Below, piece after piece: positions 16,752 through 25,203 of a stretch of DNA of 64,000 bases; within the stretch, counting starts at the first letter, position 1, and each line of letters begins with the position of its first letter. Origin of the DNA: JADJVL01 sp046331545 (GTDB lineage Bacteria > Acidobacteriota > Holophagae > Holophagales > Holophagaceae); NCBI GenBank assembly GCA_046331545.1, contig JAXLQR010000002.1, positions 1,736,001-1,800,000 of the forward strand, read 5' to 3'. The notes beneath the pieces are model-generated. The model ran no database searches, was not told the DNA's origin, and saw only the letters and a list, made by a program, of their open reading frames with translations. Both the position numbers and the translations under genes were made by a program.

Positions 16752-17423
16752 ATGTGCGGCCGCTACACCCTCGATGCGAGCACGGAGACGCTGGCGAAGG
16801 CATTCGGCGTCGCGCCCATCGGCTTCCGGGTCGAGCGGCATTGGAACATCGCGCCGGGGCAGTACGTCATCGTGGTGCGCCCGAACAAGGGAGGCCGCCT
16901 CGCCGACCAGGCGCGATGGGGCCTCGTGCCGGCCTGGGCGAAGGATCCGTCGTCGGGCCCGCGCCCCATCAACGCCCGCGCCGAGACCGTGGCCACTAAG
17001 CCCACCTTCCGCGACGCCTTCCGCCACAGCCGCTGCCTGGTGCCGGCCTCGGGGTTCTACGAATGGAAGGCGGATGGCGGGCGGAAGCATCCCTGGTACA
17101 TCCATCCCAGGGATGGTGGCCTCCTCGCCTTCGCAGGGCTCACCGCGGTCTGGGAGGGCCCCGAGGGCCCAATGCGCACGGTCTGCATCGTGACCACCAC
17201 GCCAAACGAGCTCATGGCACCAATCCACGACCGGATGCCGGTGATTCTTCCTGGCGAGGCATGGACACCTTGGCTTGACGAGACCACGCCCGGGGAGGTG
17301 CTCAAATCGATGCTCGTTCCGGTGTCCTCGAACCACCTGACCGCGCACAGGGTGGGTCATGCCGTCGGCCGGGTTCAGTACGACGGACCTGAACTCATCG
17401 CCCCAGATCCAAGCGCCGAGTGA
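16752..17423 (+). CDS. SRAP-domain (YedK/HMCES) abasic-site protein
   Basis: The start is fixed by the family: Met is removed and Cys2 (MCGRYTL) becomes the catalytic residue that forms a thiazolidine crosslink with abasic sites in single-stranded DNA. Other family landmarks are WGLVPAWAKD, PINARAET, CLVPASGFYEWK and APIHDRMPVIL (the active-site His). The 223-aa length is normal. It protects abasic sites during replication and is SOS-linked in many bacteria. It lies 4 bases after the HEAT-like gene. Its GC is close to that of the core. Confidence 0.93.
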   Translation: MCGRYTLDASTETLAKAFGVAPIGFRVERHWNIAPGQYVIVVRPNKGGRLADQARWGLVPAWAKDPSSGPRPINARAETVATKPTFRDAFRHSRCLVPASGFYEWKADGGRKHPWYIHPRDGGLLAFAGLTAVWEGPEGPMRTVCIVTTTPNELMAPIHDRMPVILPGEAWTPWLDETTPGEVLKSMLVPVSSNHLTAHRVGHAVGRVQYDGPELIAPDPSAE

Positions 17424-17662
17424 CACCTCCTCACAGTGGAGATGTTCTTTTCAGCACCCGGGATACTTCAGTTGAAAGTAAAAGTATCGGGCGTCCATCA
17501 GCCAGAAATGAACTCGGAGTTGCCGCTTGTGCCCTGGTGCCGGGTGTCTCGAAGGGCTTGCTGATTCAGAATCGCTCGCTAAGCATTAGATCGAGTCAAG
17601 TTTGAGATCAAACCCGTGCAATCTGCGTTCAATCTCCTCCTGACATTACTTACTTTCAATAA
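17424..17662. other. A/T-rich spacer at the island/core junction
   Basis: This 239-base stretch is clearly more A/T-rich than the genes to its right. It contains the inverted repeat GATACTT/AAGTATC (17462-17488) and the palindrome GTTTGA-GA-TCAAAC (17600-17613). A 61-codon open frame from 17420 has no coding character. The hairpin at 17462 could end transcription from the SRAP gene. The region looks like an insertion scar or element border. Confidence 0.4.
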
Positions 17663-18355
17663 TTAACGAACGATCCGCCGCTTCATCATCTCCTCCATCT
17701 CCAGCACCGCCGGCAATTCCCGCAGGAGGTCGGCCTTGAGGGCGGGGTCCATGCAGCGGTCGCCGAGGTAGGTGGCGGTGAAGGCGGAGGCGAGGAGGCG
17801 GTCCCGCGTGGTGCGGGCCGGGCCGCCGGCCTTGCGCGTGCGGATCCAGCCGCCGGGGGCGACCCAGACCTGGGTCTCGTCGCCCGGGGCGAGGGCCTCG
17901 TCGAAGAAGCGGCTGAAGCGCTCCAGCGGCGGGGCGTGGGGATCGAAGCCGGGGCCGGGCCAGGCGCGCTCGAGGTTGCCCAGGAGGAAGGCCATGCGGC
18001 TCTCCCGGGGGAAGGGCTCGACGATGCGGGCGACGAAGGCGTGGGCGGCCCGGCCTTCCACCAGGAGCCGCGCAAGGGCCTCGGCGTCGCGGGCCCGCCC
18101 CTTCGTGAGCCGGGCGAGGGCCCGCAGGTCCACGTAGAGGCAGAGGGCGTACAGCTTCCGGCCCTCGCGGACGCGGAGGAAGACGCCGGCGGCCTTCAGG
18201 CGGGGCGCGCCGCGGTCGAGGAAGGCGCGTTCCAGGGGGAAGCCCTCCTGGCTGGCCTGCTCGACCAGGCGGAGCTGGGCCGGGGGCTGCGCCTGCGCCG
18301 CCGCGGGCGCCCCGAGCAGGGCGGGCGGGACCAGCAGCGCGGCGCGGAAGAGCAT
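17663..18355 (-). CDS. Exported chalcone-isomerase-like protein
   Basis: The 230-aa product starts at ATG 18355 with a signal peptide (MLFRAALLVPPALLGAPAAAQAQ). The mature part has the feel of the chalcone isomerase-like family: LKAAGVFLRVREGRKLYALCLYVD early, and FFDEALAPGDETQVWVAPGGW later. Bacterial members bind small ligands in the periplasm and usually lack isomerase activity. It ends in TAA right at the island border and is divergent from the diguanylate cyclase gene (89-base gap). The family call is from pattern only. Confidence 0.5.
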   Translation of the reverse strand: MLFRAALLVPPALLGAPAAAQAQPPAQLRLVEQASQEGFPLERAFLDRGAPRLKAAGVFLRVREGRKLYALCLYVDLRALARLTKGRARDAEALARLLVEGRAAHAFVARIVEPFPRESRMAFLLGNLERAWPGPGFDPHAPPLERFSRFFDEALAPGDETQVWVAPGGWIRTRKAGGPARTTRDRLLASAFTATYLGDRCMDPALKADLLRELPAVLEMEEMMKRRIVR

Positions 18356-18444
18356 GGCTCCATGATGGCGCCGTCGGGCTCGCGCGGGGATGGCTTCCGA
18401 AGGGGAAAGGGGCCACACTCGAGCCGACCCTTCCCGATCCACCC

Positions 18445-19851
18445 GTGCAGGCGCCGCCCCTTCCCGCCGACGAGGCCTTCCGCCTGGAAGCCCTGCGGAG
18501 CCTCTGCGTCCTCGACACCCCCGACGAGGCCCGCTTCGACCGCGTCACGCGCTCGGTGGCGCGGCTCTTCCGGGTGCCCATGGCCCTGGTGAGCCTGGTG
18601 GACGAGTCCCGGCAGTGGTTCAAGTCCCGCCAGGGCCTCGAGCCCCGGGAGACGCCCCGGGACATCTCCTTCTGCGGATGGGCCATCCTCGGCGAGGGGC
18701 CCTTCGTGGTGGAGGACGCGCGGGAGGACCCGCGCTTCGCCGACAACCCGCTGGTCACCGGCCCCCCCTTCATCCGCTTCTACGCGGGCGCGCCCCTCCA
18801 CGGGCCCGGCCGCGCGAAGATCGGCACCCTCTGCATCCTCGACCACGCGCCCCGGGCCTTCCCGGCGGGCGAGGTCACCGCCCTCGAGGAGATCGCCGCC
18901 TGGGCGGAGGGCGAGATCAACGCGGTCCTCCTGGAGGGCGCCCGGGCGGAGCAGGAGGACCTGCGCCGCCGGCTCGCCGCCGCCGAAGCCCGCTTCAGGG
19001 TGCTGGCGGACCTCAGCCCCGACATCGTCTCCCGCCTTGACGCGGGGGGCCGCTTCACCTTCGCCTCCGCCGCCCTCGCGCGCGTGCTGGGCCTCGAGCC
19101 CGACCGGGTGCTGGGCCATCCGGCCGAGGACCTCGCCGACCCCGGGGACCGCCCCGCGCTGCGGGGCTTCCTGGAGGGCCTCGCCCAGGGGGGTGTGCTC
19201 GGCCCGGTGAAGGTCCGCGTCCCCCACGCCCAGGGCGGCGCCGTGTGGCTGGAGCTCCGCGGCGTGAAGGTGGAGGGGCCTGGCGGCGGCGAAGTGCTGC
19301 TCAGCGCGCGGGACATCACCGACCTCCAGGCCCTCGAGACCTACCTCGCCCAGGAGACCACCCGGGACGCGCTCACGGGGCTGCACAACAAGCGCTACTT
19401 CATGGAGCGCCTGGAGCCCGCCCTGCGATCGGCCCGGCGCTACGGCCATCCCCTCAGCCTCTGCCTCTGCGACCTGGACGGCGTCAAGGCCATCGCCCGC
19501 GACCACGGCGCGTCCCACGGGGACGAGGTGCTGAAGTCCTTCGCCGCCATCGCCCGCGCCGAGATCCGCAGCGAGGACCTGGCCGCGCGCTTCGGGAGCG
19601 ACGAGTTCGCCTTCCTCTTTCCCTTCATCCCGCCCGCCGACGCGGCCGCCTGCCTCGAGCGCATCCGCGCCCGGCTCCGGGAGAAGACCTACCTCGGCAA
19701 GGACGACCAGCCCTTCGGCGTGACCGCCACGTTCGGCGTGGCGGGCCTGGGGTCCGCCCACGCCACCGCCGAGGACCTCTTCGAGGCCGCGGACGCCGCC
19801 CTGTTCCACGCGAAGTCCCTCGGGCCCGACCGGGTCCACGTGGAGGGGTGA
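18445..19851 (+). CDS. GAF-PAS-GGDEF diguanylate cyclase
   Basis: GTG start, 468 aa, no membrane segments. Residues about 12-150 form a GAF domain (DISFCGWAIL, APLHGPGRAKIGTLCILD). About 180-295 form a PAS domain (FRVLADLSPDIVSRLDAGGRF). The C terminus is a GGDEF domain starting at TRDALTGLHNKRYF, with the active-site signature in the GSDEF form near residue 384. The RSED five residues before it is an intact RXXD inhibitory site. The enzyme should make cyclic-di-GMP from GTP in response to a cytosolic signal and be product-inhibited. There is no partner gene next to it. Confidence 0.9.
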   Translation: MQAPPLPADEAFRLEALRSLCVLDTPDEARFDRVTRSVARLFRVPMALVSLVDESRQWFKSRQGLEPRETPRDISFCGWAILGEGPFVVEDAREDPRFADNPLVTGPPFIRFYAGAPLHGPGRAKIGTLCILDHAPRAFPAGEVTALEEIAAWAEGEINAVLLEGARAEQEDLRRRLAAAEARFRVLADLSPDIVSRLDAGGRFTFASAALARVLGLEPDRVLGHPAEDLADPGDRPALRGFLEGLAQGGVLGPVKVRVPHAQGGAVWLELRGVKVEGPGGGEVLLSARDITDLQALETYLAQETTRDALTGLHNKRYFMERLEPALRSARRYGHPLSLCLCDLDGVKAIARDHGASHGDEVLKSFAAIARAEIRSEDLAARFGSDEFAFLFPFIPPADAAACLERIRARLREKTYLGKDDQPFGVTATFGVAGLGSAHATAEDLFEAADAALFHAKSLGPDRVHVEG

Positions 19852-19867
19852 GGGAAAGCCCCCGGCC

Positions 19868-19932
19868 CATCACAAACCCATCGGATCGGGAACTCCGCTA
19901 TCCAGCCCGCGGATGATGGGCATCACAAGCCC
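19868..19932. repeat. Direct repeat pair upstream of the hox operon
   Basis: CATCACAAACCC (19868-19879) and CATCACAAGCCC (19921-19932) match at 11 of 12 bases and are 53 bases apart, about five helical turns. The second overlaps the palindrome TGATG-GG-CATCA (19914-19925). The layout suits an activator binding in phase upstream of the promoter. Confidence 0.4.
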
Positions 19933-19960
19933 GCCCCGAAGCGCGTCCCGGGACCCTGGC

Positions 19961-19976
19961 CGGGAGTATGGTTGCG
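19961..19976 (+). promoter_or_regulatory. Sigma-54-like promoter element for the hox operon
   Basis: GG at 19962-19963 and TTGC at 19972-19975 have the exact 10-base GG-to-GC gap of a -24/-12 promoter. Flanking bases match the consensus only partly (C in place of T before GG). It lies about 70 bases before the hoxF start. Several hox operons are sigma-54-dependent, which supports the idea without proving it. Confidence 0.3.
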
Positions 19977-20046
19977 GCGCTGGTTCGGCGCGGAATGCCA
20001 CGGGTCAGCCTTCCCCGTGCGGCGCCCTTCCTGGGAGGCGATCGCC

Positions 20047-21927
20047 ATGCTGCCCAACCCCCTGCCCCCGGCCCGGGACTTCCTGGAGCCTCTGCTGGAC
20101 CGCGCCGGACGGAGCCCCCACGCGCTCCTCCAGCTCCTCATCGCGGTGCAGCACCACTACCACTTCATCCCGAGCGAGGCCATGGAGGTCCTCGCCGCCG
20201 GCTTGGACGTGACGCCCCTGCGGGTGAAGGGCGTCGTGAGCTTCTACAGCTTCCTCAGCGACGTCTTCCAGGGCGAGGTGGTCGTCCACGTGAGCGACAA
20301 CATCACGGACCGCATGCAGGGCAGCCGGGAGCTCGCCGCCCACCTCTGCGACCTCCTGGACGTGCCCCTGGGCCAGGTGCGGGAGGACGGCCGCGTGAGC
20401 GTGCACTTCACCTCCGACATCGGCCTGGGGGACCAGGGCCCGGCGGCCCTGGTGAACTACCGCCCCGTGACCCGCCTGACCCGCGAGCGCGTCGAGGCCC
20501 TCGCCCGGCTCATCAACGCGCGCACCCCGCTCTCCACCTGGCCCGCGGAGTTCTTCCAGGTCGAGAGCATCATCCGCCGCTCCGACGTGATCTTCCGCAA
20601 TCCCGTCCCTGCGGGCGCAGGATTGCGGGCCAGCCTCGAGCGGGGCGGGGAGATCCTGCCCGCCTGGGAAGAGGACCTCTCCCCCAGCGACGCCCGGCGG
20701 CACCACCTCGACAAGGGCGGCGCCGAGACCCTCAAGGAGCTGTACAAGAGCGAGCTGCGGGGCCGCGGCGGCGCGGGCTTCAAGACCGCCATCAAGTGGG
20801 AGTCCGTGCGCAGCGCCAAGAGCGGCGGACGCTACGTGCTCTGCAACGCCGACGAGGGCGAGCCCGGCACCTTCAAGGACCGCGTCCTCCTCGCCGAGTT
20901 CCCCGACATGGTCTTCGAGGGGATGACGATCTGCGGCCACGTCGTCGGGTCGAAGAAGGGCGTCCTCTACCTCCGCCAGGAGTACGTCTACCTCCTGGAG
21001 CACCTGGAGGCGGTGCTGGCCCGGCGCCGGGAGGCCGGCCTGCTGGGCCGCGACATCCTGGGCTCGGGGCTCGAGTTCGACATCGAGATCCATCTCGGCG
21101 CCGGCGCCTACATCTGCGGCATGGAGAGCGCCATGATCAAGAGCATCGAGGGTCGTCGCGGCATCCCGCGCCAGCGCTGGCCCCTCCCGGTGCACCAGGG
21201 CCTCTTCAAGCGGCCCACCGTGGTGAACAACGTCGAGACCTTCGCCAAGGCCGCGGTGGTAAGCCAGCGGGGCGGCGCCTGGTTCGCCGCCATCGGCACC
21301 CCCCAGTCCACCGGCACCAAGCTCTTCGCGGTCTCGGGGGACGTGGAGCGGCCCGGGGTCTACGAGTACCCCTGGGGCGTCACCGTGCGGGAGGTGCTGC
21401 GGGACTGCGGCGGCCTCGACGCCTTGGGCGTCCAGCTCGGCGGCCCCAGCGGCACGCTGCTGAACGCCGGGGCCTTCGACCGCACGGTCTGCTTCGAGGA
21501 CCTCCCCAGCGTCGGCACCATGATGGTGTTCGGCCCCGGACGGGACCTCTTCGAGGCGGCCCGGAACTTCGCCGCCTTCTTCCGGCACGAGAGCTGCGGC
21601 CTCTGCACCCCCTGCCGCGTGGGCACGACGCTGCTCGAGAACTACGTCTCCAAGTTCGCCCGGGGCTTCGGCTCGCCGGTGGACCTCGAGGAGATGCGTG
21701 GCATCGGGCGGACCATGAGGACCATGAGCCACTGCGGCCTGGGCCAGACCGCGAGCCTGCACCTCACCGACAGCTTCGAGCGCTTCCCCGCCGTGTGGGA
21801 GGCGCGCATGGGAACCCAGGACTTCGTGCCCGCCTTCGACCTGGACGGCGCCCTCGAGGAGGCCCGCGGCCTCACCGGACGCACGGACCAGGAGGCCCAC
21901 CTCACCCCCGCGGAGGTCCGCGCATGA
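20047..21927 (+). CDS. hoxF: NAD-reducing hydrogenase diaphorase subunit HoxF with fused HoxE-like domain
   Basis: ATG 20047 has GGGAGG 8 bases upstream, giving 626 aa. Residues 1 to about 160 are NuoE/HoxE-like, but the four expected cluster cysteines are replaced (VSDNITDRMQG and SDIGLGDQG stand where C...C and C...C should be). The rest is NuoF-like: the GRGGAGF NADH-binding loop near residue 238, NADEGEPGTFKDR for FMN, and CGLCTPCRVG near 517 plus a later SHCG for a [4Fe-4S] cluster. It passes electrons between NAD(H) and the hydrogenase. First gene of a tightly overlapped operon. Confidence 0.92.
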   Translation: MLPNPLPPARDFLEPLLDRAGRSPHALLQLLIAVQHHYHFIPSEAMEVLAAGLDVTPLRVKGVVSFYSFLSDVFQGEVVVHVSDNITDRMQGSRELAAHLCDLLDVPLGQVREDGRVSVHFTSDIGLGDQGPAALVNYRPVTRLTRERVEALARLINARTPLSTWPAEFFQVESIIRRSDVIFRNPVPAGAGLRASLERGGEILPAWEEDLSPSDARRHHLDKGGAETLKELYKSELRGRGGAGFKTAIKWESVRSAKSGGRYVLCNADEGEPGTFKDRVLLAEFPDMVFEGMTICGHVVGSKKGVLYLRQEYVYLLEHLEAVLARRREAGLLGRDILGSGLEFDIEIHLGAGAYICGMESAMIKSIEGRRGIPRQRWPLPVHQGLFKRPTVVNNVETFAKAAVVSQRGGAWFAAIGTPQSTGTKLFAVSGDVERPGVYEYPWGVTVREVLRDCGGLDALGVQLGGPSGTLLNAGAFDRTVCFEDLPSVGTMMVFGPGRDLFEAARNFAAFFRHESCGLCTPCRVGTTLLENYVSKFARGFGSPVDLEEMRGIGRTMRTMSHCGLGQTASLHLTDSFERFPAVWEARMGTQDFVPAFDLDGALEEARGLTGRTDQEAHLTPAEVRA

Positions 21928-22667
21928 CCAGCACCTTCTTCCTCGACGGCCGGGAGGTCCCCTTCACCCCCGGCCAGACCGTCCTCCAGGCCGCCCTCCA
22001 GGCGGGCCGCTACATCCCCCACCTCTGCTGGCACCCCGAGGTGGGTCCCCACGGCTCCTGCCGCCTGTGCACGGTGGTCATCTCGGGCAAGCCCTTCTCC
22101 AGCTGCACCCAGCCCGCCATGGCCGGCCAGCACGTGGACTGTGACACGCCGGAGTTGCAGGCCCTGCGCCGGGCCGTCCTCCAGATGCTCTTCGTGGAGG
22201 GCAACCACTACTGCCCCTCCTGCGAGAAGTCCGGGAGCTGCCGCCTCCAGGCCACGGCCTACTTCCTCGGCATGCAGGACAACCACTTCCCCCAGCAATT
22301 CCCGAAGCGGGCCCGGGACGCCAGCCACCCGGGCGTCATCCTCGACCGCGACCGCTGCATCCGCTGCGAGCGCTGCGTGCGCGCCAGCCGCTTCCTGGAC
22401 GGCAAGAACGTCTTCGGCGTCACGGACCGGGGCATCCGCACCACGCTGGAGGTGAACACCCCCTCGGGCCTCCTGGGCGAGAGCGCCCTGGCCACCCACG
22501 ACCGCGCCGTGGCGCTGTGCCCCACCGGCGCCCTGCTCCCGAAGGAGGGCGCCTGGGAGGTGCCCATCGGCCAGCGCCGCTACGACCGGGCCACCGTGGC
22601 GGAGGAGGATCTGCGCGAGTACGCGATGGCGGAGGCCAGCCGCGCCGAGGAGGTCCACCATGGCTGA
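21924..22667 (+). CDS. hoxU: Hydrogenase diaphorase iron-sulfur subunit HoxU
   Basis: The 247-aa product overlaps hoxF by ATGA. It has a plant-ferredoxin-like N terminus (HLCWHPEVGPHGSCRLC, then SSC), a His-Cys3 cluster site (HYCPSCEKSGSC) and a C-terminal [4Fe-4S] site (CIRCERC with ALCPTGAL). These correspond to NuoG N-terminal clusters and carry electrons from HoxF to HoxY. The size matches known HoxU proteins. Confidence 0.93.
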   Translation: MTSTFFLDGREVPFTPGQTVLQAALQAGRYIPHLCWHPEVGPHGSCRLCTVVISGKPFSSCTQPAMAGQHVDCDTPELQALRRAVLQMLFVEGNHYCPSCEKSGSCRLQATAYFLGMQDNHFPQQFPKRARDASHPGVILDRDRCIRCERCVRASRFLDGKNVFGVTDRGIRTTLEVNTPSGLLGESALATHDRAVALCPTGALLPKEGAWEVPIGQRRYDRATVAEEDLREYAMAEASRAEEVHHG

Positions 22668-23202
22668 GAAACTCAAGGTCGCCACCTGCTCCCTGGCGGG
22701 CTGCTTCGGCTGCCACATGTCCCTCCTGGACATCGACGAGCGCCTGCTGGACCTGCTGGAGGTCGTGGAATTCGACCGCAGCCCCATCGACGACCTCAAG
22801 CACATCCGGCAGCCCGTGGACCTCGGGCTGATCGAAGGCGGCGTGTGCAACGCGGAGAACGTCCACACCCTCCTGGAGTTCCGGAAGATGTGCAGGGTGC
22901 TGGTGGCCGTGGGCGAGTGCGGCGTCACCGGCGGCATCCCCTCCATGCGCAACGCGCTGCCCCTGAAGGACTGCCTGGAGGAGGCCTTCATCCGCGGCAT
23001 GGGCACCGAGAACGCCCACATCCCCAACGACCCCGAGATCCCGCTGCTGCTGGACCGCGTCCGGCCCCTGCACCACATCGTGAAGATCGACCACGTGCTG
23101 CCGGGCTGTCCGCCCAGCGCCGACGCCTTCTGGCATTTCCTCACCCGGCTCGTGGCCGGGGAGGACCCCGCCCTGCCCCGCGAACTCATCCGCTACGACT
23201 GA
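22660..23202 (+). CDS. hoxY: [NiFe] hydrogenase small subunit HoxY
   Basis: The 180-aa product overlaps hoxU by 8 bases. Its proximal [4Fe-4S] cluster ligands are Cys15 and Cys18 (GCFGCHM), the Cys in VGECGVTGG, and the Cys in LPGCPPSADAFW. The short length, with no medial or distal cluster domain and no Tat signal, is typical of cytosolic group 3d enzymes. It pairs with HoxH. Confidence 0.95.
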   Translation: MAEKLKVATCSLAGCFGCHMSLLDIDERLLDLLEVVEFDRSPIDDLKHIRQPVDLGLIEGGVCNAENVHTLLEFRKMCRVLVAVGECGVTGGIPSMRNALPLKDCLEEAFIRGMGTENAHIPNDPEIPLLLDRVRPLHHIVKIDHVLPGCPPSADAFWHFLTRLVAGEDPALPRELIRYD

Positions 23203-23209
23203 GGCCCCC

Positions 23210-24694
23210 ATGACCCCCACCGTCCATCCGCGCCTGGAGACCGCCCCCAAGGGGGAGGCGCTCGACCGCATCGTCATCGAGCCCGTCACCCGGGTGGAGG
23301 GCCACGGCAAGGTGACCCTCCTCCTGGACCGGGAGCGCCGCGTGAAGCAGGCCCGCCTCCACATCGTGGAATTCCGCGGCTTCGAGAAGTTCATCCAGGG
23401 CCGGCCCTACCGCGAGGTGCCCGTGCTGGTGCAGCGCCTCTGCGGCATCTGCCCCGTGAGCCACCACCTCGCCTCCGCCAAGGCTGTCGACATGATCGCC
23501 GGCGCGAGGGCCCTGCCGCCCACGGCGGAGAAGCTGCGCCGCCTGCTCCACGTGGGCCAGACCCTCCAGAGCCACGCGCTCCACTTCTTCCACCTCGCGA
23601 GCCCGGACCTGCTGCTGGGCTTCGAGTCCGACGTGGCCGCCCGCAACGTCGTCGGCGTCATCCGCAAGCACCCCGACGTCGCCCTGCAGGGCGTGAAGCT
23701 GCGCAAGTACGGCCAGGAGGTGATCCGCACCCTCACGGGCAAGCGGGTGCACGGCACCTTCGCCCTGCCCGGCGGCGTGAACAAGGGCCTGGCCCCCGCC
23801 GAGCGGGAGGCCCTGCTCGCGGAGATCGACACCATGGTGGACTGGAGCCGTGGCGCCGTGGACCTGGCCCGCACGCTGTTCCTGGAGGACCGCGCCCGCA
23901 ACGAGGCCTTCGGCTCCTTCCGGTCCAACTTCCTCAGCCTCACGGCCCCCGACGGCGCCTTCGAGCTCTACGACGGCGACCTGCGGGCCACCGACGCCGA
24001 CGGGGCGCGCATCTTCGACCACGCGGACGTGGTCCACTACCTCCGCATGATCCACGAGGAGGTGAAGCCCTGGTCCTACATGAAGTTCCCCTTCATCGTC
24101 TCGCGGGGCAACGACGAGGGCTGGTACCGCGTGGGGCCCCTGGCGCGGCTCAACAACGCCGAACGCATGCCCACGCCCCTGGCCGAGGCCGCCCGGAAGG
24201 ACTTCAGGGCCCTCGGGAACGGCGGTCCCGTGCATGCCACCCTCGCCTACCACTGGGCCCGCCTGGTGGAGATGCTCTGCGCCGCGGAGCTGATCCGCGA
24301 GCTGCTGCTGGATCCGGACATCCTGGGCACGGAGCTGCGCGCCGAGGGCAGGCCGGGCCTGGAGGGGGTGGGCGTCATCGAGGCGCCCCGCGGGACGCTG
24401 ATCCACCACTACCGCGTGAACGAGGAGGGCACGGTGGTGAAGGCCAACCTCATCGTCTCCACCACCCACAACAACACGGCGATGAACACCGCCGTGCGGG
24501 AGGTCGCGGCCACGGACTTCGACGGCCGGGAGATCACCGAAGGGCTGCTGAACCGCATCGAGGTGGCCATCCGCGCCTACGACCCCTGCCTGAGCTGCGC
24601 CACCCACGCCCTCGGGAAGATGCCCCTGGTGGTCGAGGTCCTCGACGCCGAGGGCGCCCCCGTCCACCGCGCCACCCGGGGCGGGGAGCCCTGA
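23210..24694 (+). CDS. hoxH: [NiFe] hydrogenase large subunit HoxH
   Basis: The 494-aa product carries both nickel-binding motifs: L1 RLCGICPVSHH near residue 76 and L2 DPCLSCATH at 458-466 (Cys460, Cys463). The 28 residues after His466 (starting ALGKMP) are the C-terminal peptide removed by the maturation protease once nickel is inserted. With HoxY it forms the H2-converting module of a group 3d NAD(P)-coupled hydrogenase. It starts 7 bases after hoxY and its TGA overlaps the hoxW ATG. Confidence 0.95.
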   Translation: MTPTVHPRLETAPKGEALDRIVIEPVTRVEGHGKVTLLLDRERRVKQARLHIVEFRGFEKFIQGRPYREVPVLVQRLCGICPVSHHLASAKAVDMIAGARALPPTAEKLRRLLHVGQTLQSHALHFFHLASPDLLLGFESDVAARNVVGVIRKHPDVALQGVKLRKYGQEVIRTLTGKRVHGTFALPGGVNKGLAPAEREALLAEIDTMVDWSRGAVDLARTLFLEDRARNEAFGSFRSNFLSLTAPDGAFELYDGDLRATDADGARIFDHADVVHYLRMIHEEVKPWSYMKFPFIVSRGNDEGWYRVGPLARLNNAERMPTPLAEAARKDFRALGNGGPVHATLAYHWARLVEMLCAAELIRELLLDPDILGTELRAEGRPGLEGVGVIEAPRGTLIHHYRVNEEGTVVKANLIVSTTHNNTAMNTAVREVAATDFDGREITEGLLNRIEVAIRAYDPCLSCATHALGKMPLVVEVLDAEGAPVHRATRGGEP

Positions 24695-25197
24695 TGGACG
24701 GCACCGCCCTCGCCCTGAAGCCCCTGGTGGTCTTCGGCTGGGGGAACCCGGGGCGCGGCGACGACGCCCTGGGCCCGCGGCTGCTGGCGCGGGTGGAGAT
24801 CTGGGCGGAGGCGCAGGCCGAGGCGCCGCTGGAAGCCATCCCCGACTTCCAGCTCCAGATCGAGCACGTGGAGGACCTGCGGGGCCGCGATCTCGCCCTC
24901 TTCCTGGACGCCTCCGTGGCCGCGCCGGCGCCCTTCGCCTTCCGCGAGGCGCATCCCGCCCCCGACGCCAGCTTCACCTCCCACGCGCTCTCCCCCGAGG
25001 CCTTGCTCCACGCCTTCGCCCGGGTCACGGGCACGCCGCCGCCAGCCTTCGTGCTGGCGGTGCGCGGGGAGCGCTTCGAGCTGGGCGAGGACCTCGGCCC
25101 CTCGGCGGAGCGCAACCTGGAGGCCGCCTGGCGCTTCCTCCAGGGCCTGCTGTCCGATCCGGATCCCGCGCGCTGGCGCCGCCTCGCCGAGGACTGA
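24694..25197 (+). CDS. hoxW: HoxH maturation protease HoxW
   Basis: The 167-aa protein shows the HyaD/HoxW signature GWGNPGRGDDALGPRLL near residue 14, with the acidic metal ligand, and a later FTSHALSPEALL that supplies the conserved His. It should cut the HoxH C-terminal peptide after His466. It is the last gene of the operon, overlaps hoxH by one base, and converges with the next gene across a 6-base gap. The hyp genes that build the NiFe(CN)2CO centre are not in the window. Confidence 0.88.
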   Translation: MDGTALALKPLVVFGWGNPGRGDDALGPRLLARVEIWAEAQAEAPLEAIPDFQLQIEHVEDLRGRDLALFLDASVAAPAPFAFREAHPAPDASFTSHALSPEALLHAFARVTGTPPPAFVLAVRGERFELGEDLGPSAERNLEAAWRFLQGLLSDPDPARWRRLAED

Positions 25198-25203
25198 GGT
25201 CCC

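Noticed and set aside
17420..17605. 61-codon open frame after the SRAP gene
   Set aside because: No ribosome binding site, no conserved pattern, and it overlaps an inverted repeat.
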